NCBI GenBank assembly: GCA_039105265.1
Contig: JAPFFF010000115.1
Coordinates: 1-48,817 of the forward strand
DNA from: Tritrichomonas musculus
Lineage: Eukaryota > Parabasalia > Tritrichomonadida > Tritrichomonadidae
Reading direction: 5' to 3'
Length of the DNA: 48,817 nucleotides
Every line of letters begins with the position of its first letter. The stretch's first letter is position 1. Made by a program: the position numbers and the translations under genes. The notes under the pieces were generated by a model. The model was given only the letters and a program-made list of their open reading frames with translations, ran no database searches and was not told the DNA's origin. This document shows, piece by piece, positions 1-9,324 of the stretch.

Positions 1-481
1 CACCTGCATCCTTCGTAGCTTGACGTTGTCCATCGTTGAAATAAGCAGGAACTGTAACAACTGCATCTGTAACTTTTTCTGTCAATTGTGTTTCTGCGAC
101 TTCTTTCATTTTGCCTAAAACCATGGCTGAAATTTCTTCTGGATAGAATTGTTTTGTCTCGCCTTTCCATTGGACTTGGATTCGTGGCCTGTCCGCATCT
201 CCGCGAACAACTTTGAATGGCCAGTGTTGCATATCTTTTTGAACAATTGGATCTGAGAACTTACGTCCAATCATACGCTTCGCATCGAATACTGTGTTTG
301 TTGGATTCATTGCTGCTTGGTTCTTTGCTGCATCACCGACAAGACGTTCTTCATCTGTGAAGGCAACGTAAGATGGCGTTGTACGATTACCCATATCGTT
401 TGCAATGATATCTACTCTGTTGTGTCGAAAGACACCGACGCATGAATAAGTAGTACCAAGATCAATTCCGACTGCTGACAT
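1..481 (-). CDS. HSP70: Cytosolic HSP70, 5' part (cut by window start)
   Basis: This is the N-terminal end of an HSP70 copy: residues 1-160, with the ATG at 481-479. It carries the first family signature (IDLGTTYS, residues 6-13) and the N-terminal half of the ATPase domain, and matches the complete copies over this span. The rest lies before the window. Its promoter stretch is 482-895, with an Inr-like TCATTTTTTTA at 510-500. Confidence 0.95.
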   Translation of the reverse strand, partial: MSAVGIDLGTTYSCVGVFRHNRVDIIANDMGNRTTPSYVAFTDEERLVGDAAKNQAAMNPTNTVFDAKRMIGRKFSDPIVQKDMQHWPFKVVRGDADRPRIQVQWKGETKQFYPEEISAMVLGKMKEVAETQLTEKVTDAVVTVPAYFNDGQRQATKDAG

Positions 482-499
482 TTGTTTTTGTGTTTCAAA

Positions 500-510
500 T
501 AAAAAAATGA
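500..510 (-). promoter_or_regulatory. Inr-like core promoter of HSP70 at 1-481
   Basis: Minus strand reads TCATTTTTTTA. The trichomonad Inr consensus is TCA(+1)Y(T/A). The A would be +1, giving a 27-nt 5' UTR, which fits the short leaders of this group. Inference from motif and position. Confidence 0.6.
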
Positions 511-655
511 TTTTTAAAATTTACATTTTTCTTAGTATCATTCAAAATTGTATACATTCTCACAAATGTTAAATGGTCGGGAGAATCAAAATTGAGAGAA
601 AATCATTCAAATATATTGAAAATGATTGAGAGAAATTCATTCAATATTTTTATGA

Positions 656-702
656 CGATAAATAGTCAAAACACATATCTATTTTCTTCGATAAATAGTC
701 AA
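656..702. repeat. 14-bp direct repeat in the HSP70 promoter spacer
   Basis: CGATAAATAGTCAA occurs at 656-669 and again at 689-702, spaced 33 bp. On the minus strand (gene sense) it reads TTGACTATTTATCG. The first copy continues into TATCGTC, a word that resembles a Myb-recognition element described in Trichomonas promoters (from memory). Present in every clean unit. Confidence 0.55.
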
Positions 703-852
703 TCAATTTAGAAAATTATCACATAAATAATTCCATAAATTGAATATATATAATAATTAATGATATTTTTTACCTAAAACCAAATAACAAAAAAAAAATC
801 ATTTCGAAAAAAAATAAATTAGAGAAGCAACACTATAAGTGAAACATATAAA

Positions 853-877
853 GATATATATATATATATATATATAT
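853..877. repeat. TA dinucleotide microsatellite
   Basis: Run of about 12 TA units just past the distal 5S terminator. It is one TA longer in the unit at 32192-32607. A shorter TA run (about 1152-1164) sits past the proximal 5S. Confidence 0.9.
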
Positions 878-885
878 TATAAAAG

Positions 886-895
886 AAAAAAAAAA
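886..895 (-). terminator. Pol III terminator of the distal 5S
   Basis: Ten T on the minus strand directly after the 5S 3' end. The same run follows every clean 5S. Confidence 0.8.
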
Positions 896-1013
896 GGAAG
901 CGACACTACACGTTCCCGGGAAGTCACCCAGCCCAGTACTGATGCAGCCCGCGACTGCTTAATTTCCAGGTTCGGAATGGAGCTGGATGTATCCAGCCGG
1001 GTATGGCCGCTTC
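896..1013 (-). rRNA. 5S ribosomal RNA (distal copy of the pair)
   Basis: A 118-nt sequence which, read on the minus strand, starts GAAGCGGCCATACC and ends GTGTCGCTTCC. The two ends pair over 8 bp (helix I) and the interior has 5S hallmarks (CCGAACCTGGAAATTAAGC, then AGTACTGGGCTGGGTGA). A run of ten T on the minus strand (895-886) follows directly, as expected for Pol III termination. It is identical to the second 5S 287 bp away. Exact ends are estimated from helix I. Confidence 0.93.
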
Positions 1014-1172
1014 AATAAATTAGTCTCTTCTCCATTCTTAAAATTATATTATTTAACATATTATTATAACCGCTTTTTTATTTATCTTTTTAATGATTTT
1101 TAAAATGTAGTTCTGATTAAAATTAACAAAAATATATTTGTATTCCTCTATTATATATATATATTATAAAAG

Positions 1173-1182
1173 AAAAAAAAAA
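1173..1182 (-). terminator. Pol III terminator of the proximal 5S
   Basis: Ten T on the minus strand directly after the 5S 3' end. Confidence 0.8.
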
Positions 1183-1300
1183 GGAAGCGACACTACACGT
1201 TCCCGGGAAGTCACCCAGCCCAGTACTGATGCAGCCCGCGACTGCTTAATTTCCAGGTTCGGAATGGAGCTGGATGTATCCAGCCGGGTATGGCCGCTTC
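1183..1300 (-). rRNA. 5S ribosomal RNA (proximal copy of the pair)
   Basis: Identical in sequence to the 5S at 896-1013, with the same ten-T stop (1182-1173). It lies 491 bp downstream of tRNA-Phe in the direction of transcription. Confidence 0.93.
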
Positions 1301-1791
1301 AATAAATTAGTCTCTTCTCCATTCTTAAAATTATATTATTTAACATATTATTTTAACCACTTTCTTTTTCCTTTTATTCTTTATATAAACAAAATATATA
1401 TATTCAAATTTGGTTGATGTGTTTTCACTTTTTTTTTATTTTTGTTGGAAAAAAAAAAAAAAATTATTTTAGTTTGTTTGCTTCCATTCTTTTATATTTT
1501 ATAGTTATGTATTCAACTGTGGTTTATCATTCGATGACACACTTACATTAAAAAATATCGGAGTCCTTTTCGTTCCTGCACCGTTCTTTATATTCTTATT
1601 TCATTCATATCTCAGCATAGAATACGAATTTTTCTTCAAAAATCACTTTTTTCGTTTCTCTGGACTACAAGAAACCTAAAAAAACCAATCACTTGTTTTA
1701 GCTCAATATTTAAAAAACAAAATAAAATATTATTTGCTTTGATTTTTGTTGAAAGATTCAAAATCAAGAAGAAGAAGGAAAAAAATAATTT
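1301..1791. other. Spacer between tRNA-Phe and the proximal 5S
   Basis: 491 bp without a recognised gene. It is mostly AT-rich with a 15-A run near 1449-1463, but a stretch of more mixed composition (about 1510-1640, containing cgatgacacac and gttcctgcaccgttc) stands out. No B box, cloverleaf, ORF or known snRNA motif set is visible there. Equivalent stretches: 4908-5398, 8514-9004, 12121-12611, 15728-16218, 19264-19759, 22819-23308, 26389-26879, 29668-30157, 33013-33503, 36620-37110, 40226-40716, 43833-44323, 47440-47930. Confidence 0.8.
1779..1785 (-). terminator. Pol III terminator of tRNA-Phe
   Basis: Seven T on the minus strand, 6 nt past the tRNA 3' end. The same arrangement follows the other clean tRNA-Phe genes. 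Confidence 0.78.
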
Positions 1792-1863
1792 GGGACTTCG
1801 CGGACTCGAACCACGTACCTTACGATCTTCAGTCGTACGCTCTCCCAGGTGAGCTAAAGTCCC
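1792..1863 (-). tRNA. tRNA-Phe (anticodon GAA)
   Basis: The 72-nt minus-strand sequence folds as a cloverleaf. Acceptor GGGACTT/AAGTCCC is 7 bp; D stem GCTC/GAGC is 4 bp; anticodon stem TACGA/TCGTA with loop CTGAAGA gives anticodon GAA; T stem CGTGG/CCGCG has loop TTCGAGT. A box (TAGCTCACCTGGG) and B box (GGTTCGAGTCC) are present. There is no intron, and CCA is not encoded, as expected for a eukaryotic gene. A seven-T run (1785-1779) lies 6 nt past the 3' end. HSP70 ends 248 bp upstream. Confidence 0.96.
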
Positions 1864-2111
1864 GCTGATCTTCTTAATTCATTTGTATTATTTAATTATA
1901 TAATGCATTTTTTCTTTTATAATAAAAAATGTCGCTCTTTTCTTTCAATCCTATTGATTTTGTTACTTTTATTAATATTCAATCATTTAGACTTTTATAA
2001 TTTTATAATAATAAAAATATTAAATTAATTTAATTAAAATATTATCATGTTTTTATTAAATTACAATTTTTTTTGTTGTTGAATAAAGTTAAAAATCAAT
2101 TACAGAGGAAT
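1864..2111 (-). other. Spacer between HSP70 stop and tRNA-Phe
   Basis: 248 bp of very AT-rich sequence that must contain the HSP70 3' UTR and the tRNA 5' flank. No ORF or RNA gene is seen. The same spacer recurs in every unit. Confidence 0.85.
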
Positions 2112-2114
2112 TTA
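2111..2114 (-). promoter_or_regulatory. TAAA at the HSP70 stop (possible poly(A) signal)
   Basis: The stop codon TAA is followed by A, forming TAAA, the signal reported to direct 3' processing in Trichomonas, often overlapping the stop. A separate AATAAA lies at 2057-2052, about 55 nt downstream. Which is used cannot be decided from sequence. Confidence 0.45.
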
Positions 2115-4088
2115 GTCGACTTCTTCAACACGTGGTCCACTGTGTCCTCCTGGTGATCCACCTGCAGCTCCACCTGATCCACCTTGGTTGAACATGTTTG
2201 GATCAATTCCACCTGGCATTCCGCCTGGACCTCCTGCTGATCCTCCTGGGGCAGCACCTTGGTATGCACGTTGCATAATTGGCATTAATTTGCTTTCAAG
2301 TTCTTTTTGCTTGCTTTCAAATTCTGAAACTTCGGCATCTTGATGTGCATCAATCCATGCAAGTGTGTCGTTGATTTCTTTGTTGATCGTGTCCTTATCT
2401 GATTGTGGGATTGCGTTGGCGAATTGTTCGTTTGACAATGAGTTACGGACTCCAAAGCAGTATCCTTCAAGTGCATTCTTGGCTTCAACTTTCTTACGAA
2501 CTTCTTCATCTTGTGCTTTGAATTTCTCGGCATCTGCAACCATCTTATCGATATCTGCTTGTGAAAGACGTCCTTTCTCATTCTTAATTGTGATCTTCTT
2601 AACGTTTCCGGTTGATTTATCTTGTGCTGAAACATTCATAATACCATCGGCGTTGACATCAAATGTAACTTCAATTTGTGGAACTCCTCTTGGTGCTGGC
2701 GGAATTCCTGTCAAATCAAATGTACCAAGAAGGTTGTTATCGCGTGTTCTTGAACGTTCTCCTTCATAAACTTTGATTGTAACTGCTGGCTGGTTATCAC
2801 TGAATGTTGTGAAAACTTGTGATTTCTTGGATGGAATTGTTGTGTTACGAGGAATCAAAACGGTCATGATTTCTCCTGCTGTTTCAATACCAAGTGAAAG
2901 TGGTGCAACATCAAGAAGAAGGATGTCTTTGACTGCTTCTGATGTGTCTCCTTTGATGATTGCTGCTTGAACAGCTGCACCATATGCAACAGCTTCATCT
3001 GGGTCAACTCCACGGCATGGTTGTTTGCCATTGAAGAAATCTTGAAGTAGTTGTTGAACACGTGGAATTCTGGATGAACCTCCAACAAGAACAATATCTG
3101 TAACATCACTCTTTGACATATTTGCATCCTTCAAAACTTGTGCAACTGGATTCATTGTTGAACGGAATAATTCATCATTCAAGTTTTCAAACATTGCGCG
3201 TGAAATGTTATCCATGAAATCATGTCCTTCATAAAGCGAATCACAAATGATTGAAGCTGTAGTTGCTGTTGATAATGTTCGCTTAGCACGTTCACATGCT
3301 GTACGAAGTGTTCTTAGTGCACGTGGTGACTGACGGAGATCGCATTTGAATTTCTTTTGGAAACGATCTGCAAAGTAGTTAACCATTCTGCTATCAAAGT
3401 CTTCTCCTCCAAGGTGAGTGTCTCCTGCTGTTGCTTTAACTTCAAACATACCTCCATCAATATCAAGAAGTGAAACATCGAATGTACCACCTCCGAGATC
3501 GAAAATAAGAACATGGCGTTCTTTGTCTGATTTCTCATTTAATCCGAATGCAATTGCTGCTGCTGTTGGTTCATTAATAATACGAAGAACATTCAATCCT
3601 GCAATTACACCTGCATCCTTCGTAGCTTGACGTTGTCCATCGTTGAAATAAGCAGGAACTGTAACAACTGCATCTGTAACTTTTTCTGTCAATTGTGTTT
3701 CTGCGACTTCTTTCATTTTGCCTAAAACCATGGCTGAAATTTCTTCTGGATAGAATTGTTTTGTCTCGCCTTTCCATTGGACTTGGATTCGTGGCCTGTC
3801 CGCATCTCCGCGAACAACTTTGAATGGCCAGTGTTGCATATCTTTTTGAACAATTGGATCTGAGAACTTACGTCCAATCATACGCTTCGCATCGAATACT
3901 GTGTTTGTTGGATTCATTGCTGCTTGGTTCTTTGCTGCATCACCGACAAGACGTTCTTCATCTGTGAAGGCAACGTAAGATGGCGTTGTACGATTACCCA
4001 TATCGTTTGCAATGATATCTACTCTGTTGTGTCGAAAGACACCGACGCATGAATAAGTAGTACCAAGATCAATTCCGACTGCTGACAT
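2112..4088 (-). CDS. HSP70: Cytosolic heat-shock protein 70 (ATP-dependent chaperone)
   Basis: This 658-aa Hsp70 has the usual length for the cytosolic family. Seen: N-terminal ATPase domain with IDLGTTYS (6-13), the phosphate-2 motif [13 protein letters not shown] (196-208) and [10 protein letters not shown] (333-342); interdomain linker DVAPLSLG (393-400); substrate-binding domain to about 505; helical lid; Gly/Pro-rich tail with GGMP (622-625); terminal EEVD (655-658). Known of the family: it binds unfolded peptides in an ATP cycle with J-proteins and exchange factors, and EEVD docks TPR co-chaperones. EEVD without an organelle leader places it in the cytosol or nucleus. There are no introns. 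The ATG is the first in frame, 27 nt downstream of the A of an Inr-like TCATTTTTTTA. The stop reads TAAA, which may double as the 3'-processing signal. A tRNA-Phe gene starts 248 bp downstream. Confidence 0.97.
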   Translation of the reverse strand: MSAVGIDLGTTYSCVGVFRHNRVDIIANDMGNRTTPSYVAFTDEERLVGDAAKNQAAMNPTNTVFDAKRMIGRKFSDPIVQKDMQHWPFKVVRGDADRPRIQVQWKGETKQFYPEEISAMVLGKMKEVAETQLTEKVTDAVVTVPAYFNDGQRQATKDAGVIAGLNVLRIINEPTAAAIAFGLNEKSDKERHVLIFDLGGGTFDVSLLDIDGGMFEVKATAGDTHLGGEDFDSRMVNYFADRFQKKFKCDLRQSPRALRTLRTACERAKRTLSTATTASIICDSLYEGHDFMDNISRAMFENLNDELFRSTMNPVAQVLKDANMSKSDVTDIVLVGGSSRIPRVQQLLQDFFNGKQPCRGVDPDEAVAYGAAVQAAIIKGDTSEAVKDILLLDVAPLSLGIETAGEIMTVLIPRNTTIPSKKSQVFTTFSDNQPAVTIKVYEGERSRTRDNNLLGTFDLTGIPPAPRGVPQIEVTFDVNADGIMNVSAQDKSTGNVKKITIKNEKGRLSQADIDKMVADAEKFKAQDEEVRKKVEAKNALEGYCFGVRNSLSNEQFANAIPQSDKDTINKEINDTLAWIDAHQDAEVSEFESKQKELESKLMPIMQRAYQGAAPGGSAGGPGGMPGGIDPNMFNQGGSGGAAGGSPGGHSGPRVEEVD

Positions 4089-4106
4089 TTGTTTTTGTGT
4101 TTCAAA

Positions 4107-4117
4107 TAAAAAAATGA
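4107..4117 (-). promoter_or_regulatory. Inr-like core promoter of HSP70 at 2112-4088
   Basis: Same TCATTTTTTTA; the putative +1 A is at 4115, 27 nt before the ATG. Confidence 0.6.
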
Positions 4118-4502
4118 TTTTTAAAATTTACATTTTTCTTAGTATCATTCAAAATTGTATACATTCTCACAAATGTTAAATGGTCGGGAGAATCAAAATT
4201 GAGAGAAAATCATTCAAATATATTGAAAATGATTGAGAGAAATTCATTCAATATTTTTATGACGATAAATAGTCAAAACACATATCTATTTTCTTCGATA
4301 AATAGTCAATCAATTTAGAAAATTATCACATAAATAATTCCATAAATTGAATATATATAATAATTAATGATATTTTTTACCTAAAACCAAATAACAAAAA
4401 AAAAATCATTTCGAAAAAAAATAAATTAGAGAAGCAACACTATAAGTGAAACATATAAAGATATATATATATATATATATATATTATAAAAGAAAAAAAA
4501 AA

Positions 4503-4620
4503 GGAAGCGACACTACACGTTCCCGGGAAGTCACCCAGCCCAGTACTGATGCAGCCCGCGACTGCTTAATTTCCAGGTTCGGAATGGAGCTGGATGTATC
4601 CAGCCGGGTATGGCCGCTTC
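4503..4620 (-). rRNA. 5S ribosomal RNA (distal)
   Basis: Clean copy identical to 896-1013; T-run terminator adjacent. Confidence 0.93.
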
Positions 4621-4789
4621 AATAAATTAGTCTCTTCTCCATTCTTAAAATTATATTATTTAACATATTATTATAACCGCTTTTTTATTTATCTTTTTAA
4701 TGATTTTTAAAATGTAGTTCTGATTAAAATTAACAAAAATATATTTGTATTCCTCTATTATATATATATATTATAAAAGAAAAAAAAAA

Positions 4790-4907
4790 GGAAGCGACAC
4801 TACACGTTCCCGGGAAGTCACCCAGCCCAGTACTGATGCAGCCCGCGACTGCTTAATTTCCAGGTTCGGAATGGAGCTGGATGTATCCAGCCGGGTATGG
4901 CCGCTTC
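4790..4907 (-). rRNA. 5S ribosomal RNA (proximal)
   Basis: Clean copy identical to 1183-1300, 287 bp from its partner. Confidence 0.93.
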
Positions 4908-5398
4908 AATAAATTAGTCTCTTCTCCATTCTTAAAATTATATTATTTAACATATTATTTTAACCACTTTCTTTTTCCTTTTATTCTTTATATAAACAAA
5001 ATATATATATTCAAATTTGGTTGATGTGTTTTCACTTTTTTTTTATTTTTGTTGGAAAAAAAAAAAAAAATTATTTTAGTTTGTTTGCTTCCATTCTTTT
5101 ATATTTTATAGTTATGTATTCAACTGTGGTTTATCATTCGATGACACACTTACATTAAAAAATATCGGAGTCCTTTTCGTTCCTGCACCGTTCTTTATAT
5201 TCTTATTTCATTCATATCTCAGCATAGAATACGAATTTTTCTTCAAAAATCACTTTTTTCGTTTCTCTGGACTACAAGAAACCTAAAAAAACCAATCACT
5301 TGTTTTAGCTCAATATTTAAAAAACAAAATAAAATATTATTTGCTTTGATTTTTGTTGAAAGATTCAAAATCAAGAAGAAGAAGGAAAAAAATAATTT

Positions 5399-5470
5399 GG
5401 GACTTCGCGGACTCGAACCACGTACCTTACGATCTTCAGTCGTACGCTCTCCCAGGTGAGCTAAAGTCCC
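5399..5470 (-). tRNA. tRNA-Phe (GAA)
   Basis: Clean copy identical to 1792-1863. Confidence 0.96.
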
Positions 5471-5718
5471 GCTGATCTTCTTAATTCATTTGTATTATTT
5501 AATTATATAATGCATTTTTTCTTTTATAATAAAAAATGTCGCTCTTTTCTTTCAATCCTATTGATTTTGTTACTTTTATTAATATTCAATCATTTAGACT
5601 TTTATAATTTTATAATAATAAAAATATTAAATTAATTTAATTAAAATATTATCATGTTTTTATTAAATTACAATTTTTTTTGTTGTTGAATAAAGTTAAA
5701 AATCAATTACAGAGGAAT

Positions 5719-7695
5719 TTAGTCGACTTCTTCAACACGTGGTCCACTGTGTCCTCCTGGTGATCCACCTGCAGCTCCACCTGATCCACCTTGGTTGAAC
5801 ATGTTTGGATCAATTCCACCTGGCATTCCGCCTGGACCTCCTGCTGATCCTCCTGGGGCAGCACCTTGGTATGCACGTTGCATAATTGGCATTAATTTGC
5901 TTTCAAGTTCTTTTTGCTTGCTTTCAAATTCTGAAACTTCGGCATCTTGATGTGCATCAATCCATGCAAGTGTGTCGTTGATTTCTTTGTTGATCGTGTC
6001 CTTATCTGATTGTGGGATTGCGTTGGCGAATTGTTCGTTTGACAATGAGTTACGGACTCCAAAGCAGTATCCTTCAAGTGCATTCTTGGCTTCAACTTTC
6101 TTACGAACTTCTTCATCTTGTGCTTTGAATTTCTCGGCATCTGCAACCATCTTATCGATATCTGCTTGTGAAAGACGTCCTTTCTCATTCTTAATTGTGA
6201 TCTTCTTAACGTTTCCGGTTGATTTATCTTGTGCTGAAACATTCATAATACCATCGGCGTTGACATCAAATGTAACTTCAATTTGTGGAACTCCTCTTGG
6301 TGCTGGCGGAATTCCTGTCAAATCAAATGTACCAAGAAGGTTGTTATCGCGTGTTCTTGAACGTTCTCCTTCATAAACTTTGATTGTAACTGCTGGCTGG
6401 TTATCACTGAATGTTGTGAAAACTTGTGATTTCTTGGATGGAATTGTTGTGTTACGAGGAATCAAAACGGTCATGATTTCTCCTGCTGTTTCAATACCAA
6501 GTGAAAGTGGTGCAACATCAAGAAGAAGGATGTCTTTGACTGCTTCTGATGTGTCTCCTTTGATGATTGCTGCTTGAACAGCTGCACCATATGCAACAGC
6601 TTCATCTGGGTCAACTCCACGGCATGGTTGTTTGCCATTGAAGAAATCTTGAAGTAGTTGTTGAACACGTGGAATTCTGGATGAACCTCCAACAAGAACA
6701 ATATCTGTAACATCACTCTTTGACATATTTGCATCCTTCAAAACTTGTGCAACTGGATTCATTGTTGAACGGAATAATTCATCATTCAAGTTTTCAAACA
6801 TTGCGCGTGAAATGTTATCCATGAAATCATGTCCTTCATAAAGCGAATCACAAATGATTGAAGCTGTAGTTGCTGTTGATAATGTTCGCTTAGCACGTTC
6901 ACATGCTGTACGAAGTGTTCTTAGTGCACGTGGTGACTGACGGAGATCGCATTTGAATTTCTTTTGGAAACGATCTGCAAAGTAGTTAACCATTCTGCTA
7001 TCAAAGTCTTCTCCTCCAAGGTGAGTGTCTCCTGCTGTTGCTTTAACTTCAAACATACCTCCATCAATATCAAGAAGTGAAACATCGAATGTACCACCTC
7101 CGAGATCGAAAATAAGAACATGGCGTTCTTTGTCTGATTTCTCATTTAATCCGAATGCAATTGCTGCTGCTGTTGGTTCATTAATAATACGAAGAACATT
7201 CAATCCTGCAATTACACCTGCATCCTTCGTAGCTTGACGTTGTCCATCGTTGAAATAAGCAGGAACTGTAACAACTGCATCTGTAACTTTTTCTGTCAAT
7301 TGTGTTTCTGCGACTTCTTTCATTTTGCCTAAAACCATGGCTGAAATTTCTTCTGGATAGAATTGTTTTGTCTCGCCTTTCCATTGGACTTGGATTCGTG
7401 GCCTGTCCGCATCTCCGCGAACAACTTTGAATGGCCAGTGTTGCATATCTTTTTGAACAATTGGATCTGAGAACTTACGTCCAATCATACGCTTCGCATC
7501 GAATACTGTGTTTGTTGGATTCATTGCTGCTTGGTTCTTTGCTGCATCACCGACAAGACGTTCTTCATCTGTGAAGGCAACGTAAGATGGCGTTGTACGA
7601 TTACCCATATCGTTTGCAATGATATCTACTCTGTTGTGTCGAAAGACACCGACGCATGAATAAGTAGTACCAAGATCAATTCCGACTGCTGACAT
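5719..7695 (-). CDS. HSP70: Cytosolic HSP70, intact array copy
   Basis: Complete 658-aa copy whose protein is identical to that of the copy at 2112-4088, with the same start, stop and flanks. The spacer on its promoter side (7696-8108) is one base shorter than in most units, because a run of ten A is nine here. Confidence 0.97.
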   Translation of the reverse strand: MSAVGIDLGTTYSCVGVFRHNRVDIIANDMGNRTTPSYVAFTDEERLVGDAAKNQAAMNPTNTVFDAKRMIGRKFSDPIVQKDMQHWPFKVVRGDADRPRIQVQWKGETKQFYPEEISAMVLGKMKEVAETQLTEKVTDAVVTVPAYFNDGQRQATKDAGVIAGLNVLRIINEPTAAAIAFGLNEKSDKERHVLIFDLGGGTFDVSLLDIDGGMFEVKATAGDTHLGGEDFDSRMVNYFADRFQKKFKCDLRQSPRALRTLRTACERAKRTLSTATTASIICDSLYEGHDFMDNISRAMFENLNDELFRSTMNPVAQVLKDANMSKSDVTDIVLVGGSSRIPRVQQLLQDFFNGKQPCRGVDPDEAVAYGAAVQAAIIKGDTSEAVKDILLLDVAPLSLGIETAGEIMTVLIPRNTTIPSKKSQVFTTFSDNQPAVTIKVYEGERSRTRDNNLLGTFDLTGIPPAPRGVPQIEVTFDVNADGIMNVSAQDKSTGNVKKITIKNEKGRLSQADIDKMVADAEKFKAQDEEVRKKVEAKNALEGYCFGVRNSLSNEQFANAIPQSDKDTINKEINDTLAWIDAHQDAEVSEFESKQKELESKLMPIMQRAYQGAAPGGSAGGPGGMPGGIDPNMFNQGGSGGAAGGSPGGHSGPRVEEVD

Positions 7696-7713
7696 TTGTT
7701 TTTGTGTTTCAAA

Positions 7714-7724
7714 TAAAAAAATGA
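7714..7724 (-). promoter_or_regulatory. Inr-like core promoter of HSP70 at 5719-7695
   Basis: TCATTTTTTTA at the same distance from the ATG. Confidence 0.6.
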
Positions 7725-8108
7725 TTTTTAAAATTTACATTTTTCTTAGTATCATTCAAAATTGTATACATTCTCACAAATGTTAAATGGTCGGGAGAAT
7801 CAAAATTGAGAGAAAATCATTCAAATATATTGAAAATGATTGAGAGAAATTCATTCAATATTTTTATGACGATAAATAGTCAAAACACATATCTATTTTC
7901 TTCGATAAATAGTCAATCAATTTAGAAAATTATCACATAAATAATTCCATAAATTGAATATATATAATAATTAATGATATTTTTTACCTAAAACCAAATA
8001 ACAAAAAAAAATCATTTCGAAAAAAAATAAATTAGAGAAGCAACACTATAAGTGAAACATATAAAGATATATATATATATATATATATATTATAAAAGAA
8101 AAAAAAAA

Positions 8109-8226
8109 GGAAGCGACACTACACGTTCCCGGGAAGTCACCCAGCCCAGTACTGATGCAGCCCGCGACTGCTTAATTTCCAGGTTCGGAATGGAGCTGGA
8201 TGTATCCAGCCGGGTATGGCCGCTTC
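8109..8226 (-). rRNA. 5S ribosomal RNA (distal)
   Basis: Clean copy; lies beside the spacer with the nine-A run. Confidence 0.93.
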
Positions 8227-8395
8227 AATAAATTAGTCTCTTCTCCATTCTTAAAATTATATTATTTAACATATTATTATAACCGCTTTTTTATTTATCT
8301 TTTTAATGATTTTTAAAATGTAGTTCTGATTAAAATTAACAAAAATATATTTGTATTCCTCTATTATATATATATATTATAAAAGAAAAAAAAAA

Positions 8396-8513
8396 GGAAG
8401 CGACACTACACGTTCCCGGGAAGTCACCCAGCCCAGTACTGATGCAGCCCGCGACTGCTTAATTTCCAGGTTCGGAATGGAGCTGGATGTATCCAGCCGG
8501 GTATGGCCGCTTC
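8396..8513 (-). rRNA. 5S ribosomal RNA (proximal)
   Basis: Clean copy, same flanks as 1183-1300. Confidence 0.93.
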
Positions 8514-9004
8514 AATAAATTAGTCTCTTCTCCATTCTTAAAATTATATTATTTAACATATTATTTTAACCACTTTCTTTTTCCTTTTATTCTTTATATA
8601 AACAAAATATATATATTCAAATTTGGTTGATGTGTTTTCACTTTTTTTTTATTTTTGTTGGAAAAAAAAAAAAAAATTATTTTAGTTTGTTTGCTTCCAT
8701 TCTTTTATATTTTATAGTTATGTATTCAACTGTGGTTTATCATTCGATGACACACTTACATTAAAAAATATCGGAGTCCTTTTCGTTCCTGCACCGTTCT
8801 TTATATTCTTATTTCATTCATATCTCAGCATAGAATACGAATTTTTCTTCAAAAATCACTTTTTTCGTTTCTCTGGACTACAAGAAACCTAAAAAAACCA
8901 ATCACTTGTTTTAGCTCAATATTTAAAAAACAAAATAAAATATTATTTGCTTTGATTTTTGTTGAAAGATTCAAAATCAAGAAGAAGAAGGAAAAAAATA
9001 ATTT

Positions 9005-9076
9005 GGGACTTCGCGGACTCGAACCACGTACCTTACGATCTTCAGTCGTACGCTCTCCCAGGTGAGCTAAAGTCCC
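9005..9076 (-). tRNA. tRNA-Phe (GAA)
   Basis: Clean copy; lies downstream of the HSP70 with silent variants and is itself unchanged. Confidence 0.96.
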
Positions 9077-9324
9077 GCTGATCTTCTTAATTCATTTGTA
9101 TTATTTAATTATATAATGCATTTTTTCTTTTATAATAAAAAATGTCGCTCTTTTCTTTCAATCCTATTGATTTTGTTACTTTTATTAATATTCAATCATT
9201 TAGACTTTTATAATTTTATAATAATAAAAATATTAAATTAATTTAATTAAAATATTATCATGTTTTTATTAAATTACAATTTTTTTTGTTGTTGAATAAA
9301 GTTAAAAATCAATTACAGAGGAAT

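Larger units (their letters stand above)
482..895 (-). promoter_or_regulatory. HSP70 upstream (promoter) spacer
   Basis: AT-rich 414-bp stretch between the distal 5S and the HSP70 ATG, with no gene. Seen: Inr-like TCATTTTTTTA (510-500); three copies of an ATCATTCAA-like word (537-546, 602-611, 635-644); a 14-bp direct repeat CGATAAATAGTCAA (656-669 and 689-702); a TA dinucleotide run (about 853-877); the ten-T 5S terminator. Equivalent stretches: 4089-4502, 7696-8108, 11302-11715, 14909-15322, 18461-18868, 22020-22420, 25585-25993, 29151-29548, 32192-32607, 35801-36214, 39408-39820, 43014-43427, 46621-47034. No clear heat-shock element array is visible. Confidence 0.7.
865..1065 (-). repeat. 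Duplicated 201-bp 5S module, copy 1
   Basis: An identical 201-bp block containing the distal 5S, its T-run, and about 50 bp of 5' flank (GGAGAAGAGACTAATTT on the minus strand). It repeats at 1152-1352 with a 287-bp period. Recurs as a pair in all clean units. Confidence 0.88.
1152..1352 (-). repeat. Duplicated 201-bp 5S module, copy 2
   Basis: Second copy of the block, containing the proximal 5S. Similarity ends after the shared catattatt, where the flanks become ataaccgc in copy 1 and ttaaccac in copy 2. Confidence 0.88.

Noticed and set aside
968-980. ggttcggaatgg on the plus strand as a tRNA-type B box
   Set aside because: It is the complement of a conserved 5S segment, and the core base after GTTCG is wrong for a B box.
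1520-1556. Intron-like GTAAGT...CCACAG on the minus strand in the spacer
   Set aside because: The 3' end only loosely resembles the trichomonad ACTAACACACAG signal, and there is no coding sequence on either side.
1530-1560. cgatgacacac on the plus strand as a U6 snRNA fragment
   Set aside because: The ACAGAGA box and the rest of U6 are missing; a short chance match.
1035-1877. Shared heptamer TTAAGAA upstream of 5S and tRNA-Phe as a common Pol III element
   Set aside because: A 7-mer of A, T and G in such AT-rich DNA is expected by chance, and its distance from the gene differs (about -25 for 5S, about -10 for tRNA).
2285-2635. 116-codon minus-strand ORF and several others of 60-90 codons inside HSP70
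   Set aside because: They are shifted-frame shadows of the HSP70 coding sequence.
2365-2769. 134-codon plus-strand ORF antisense to HSP70, recurring in each unit
   Set aside because: It overlaps HSP70 in antisense and recurs only because the unit recurs. Its composition is the mirror of HSP70 codons, with no start context or family resemblance.
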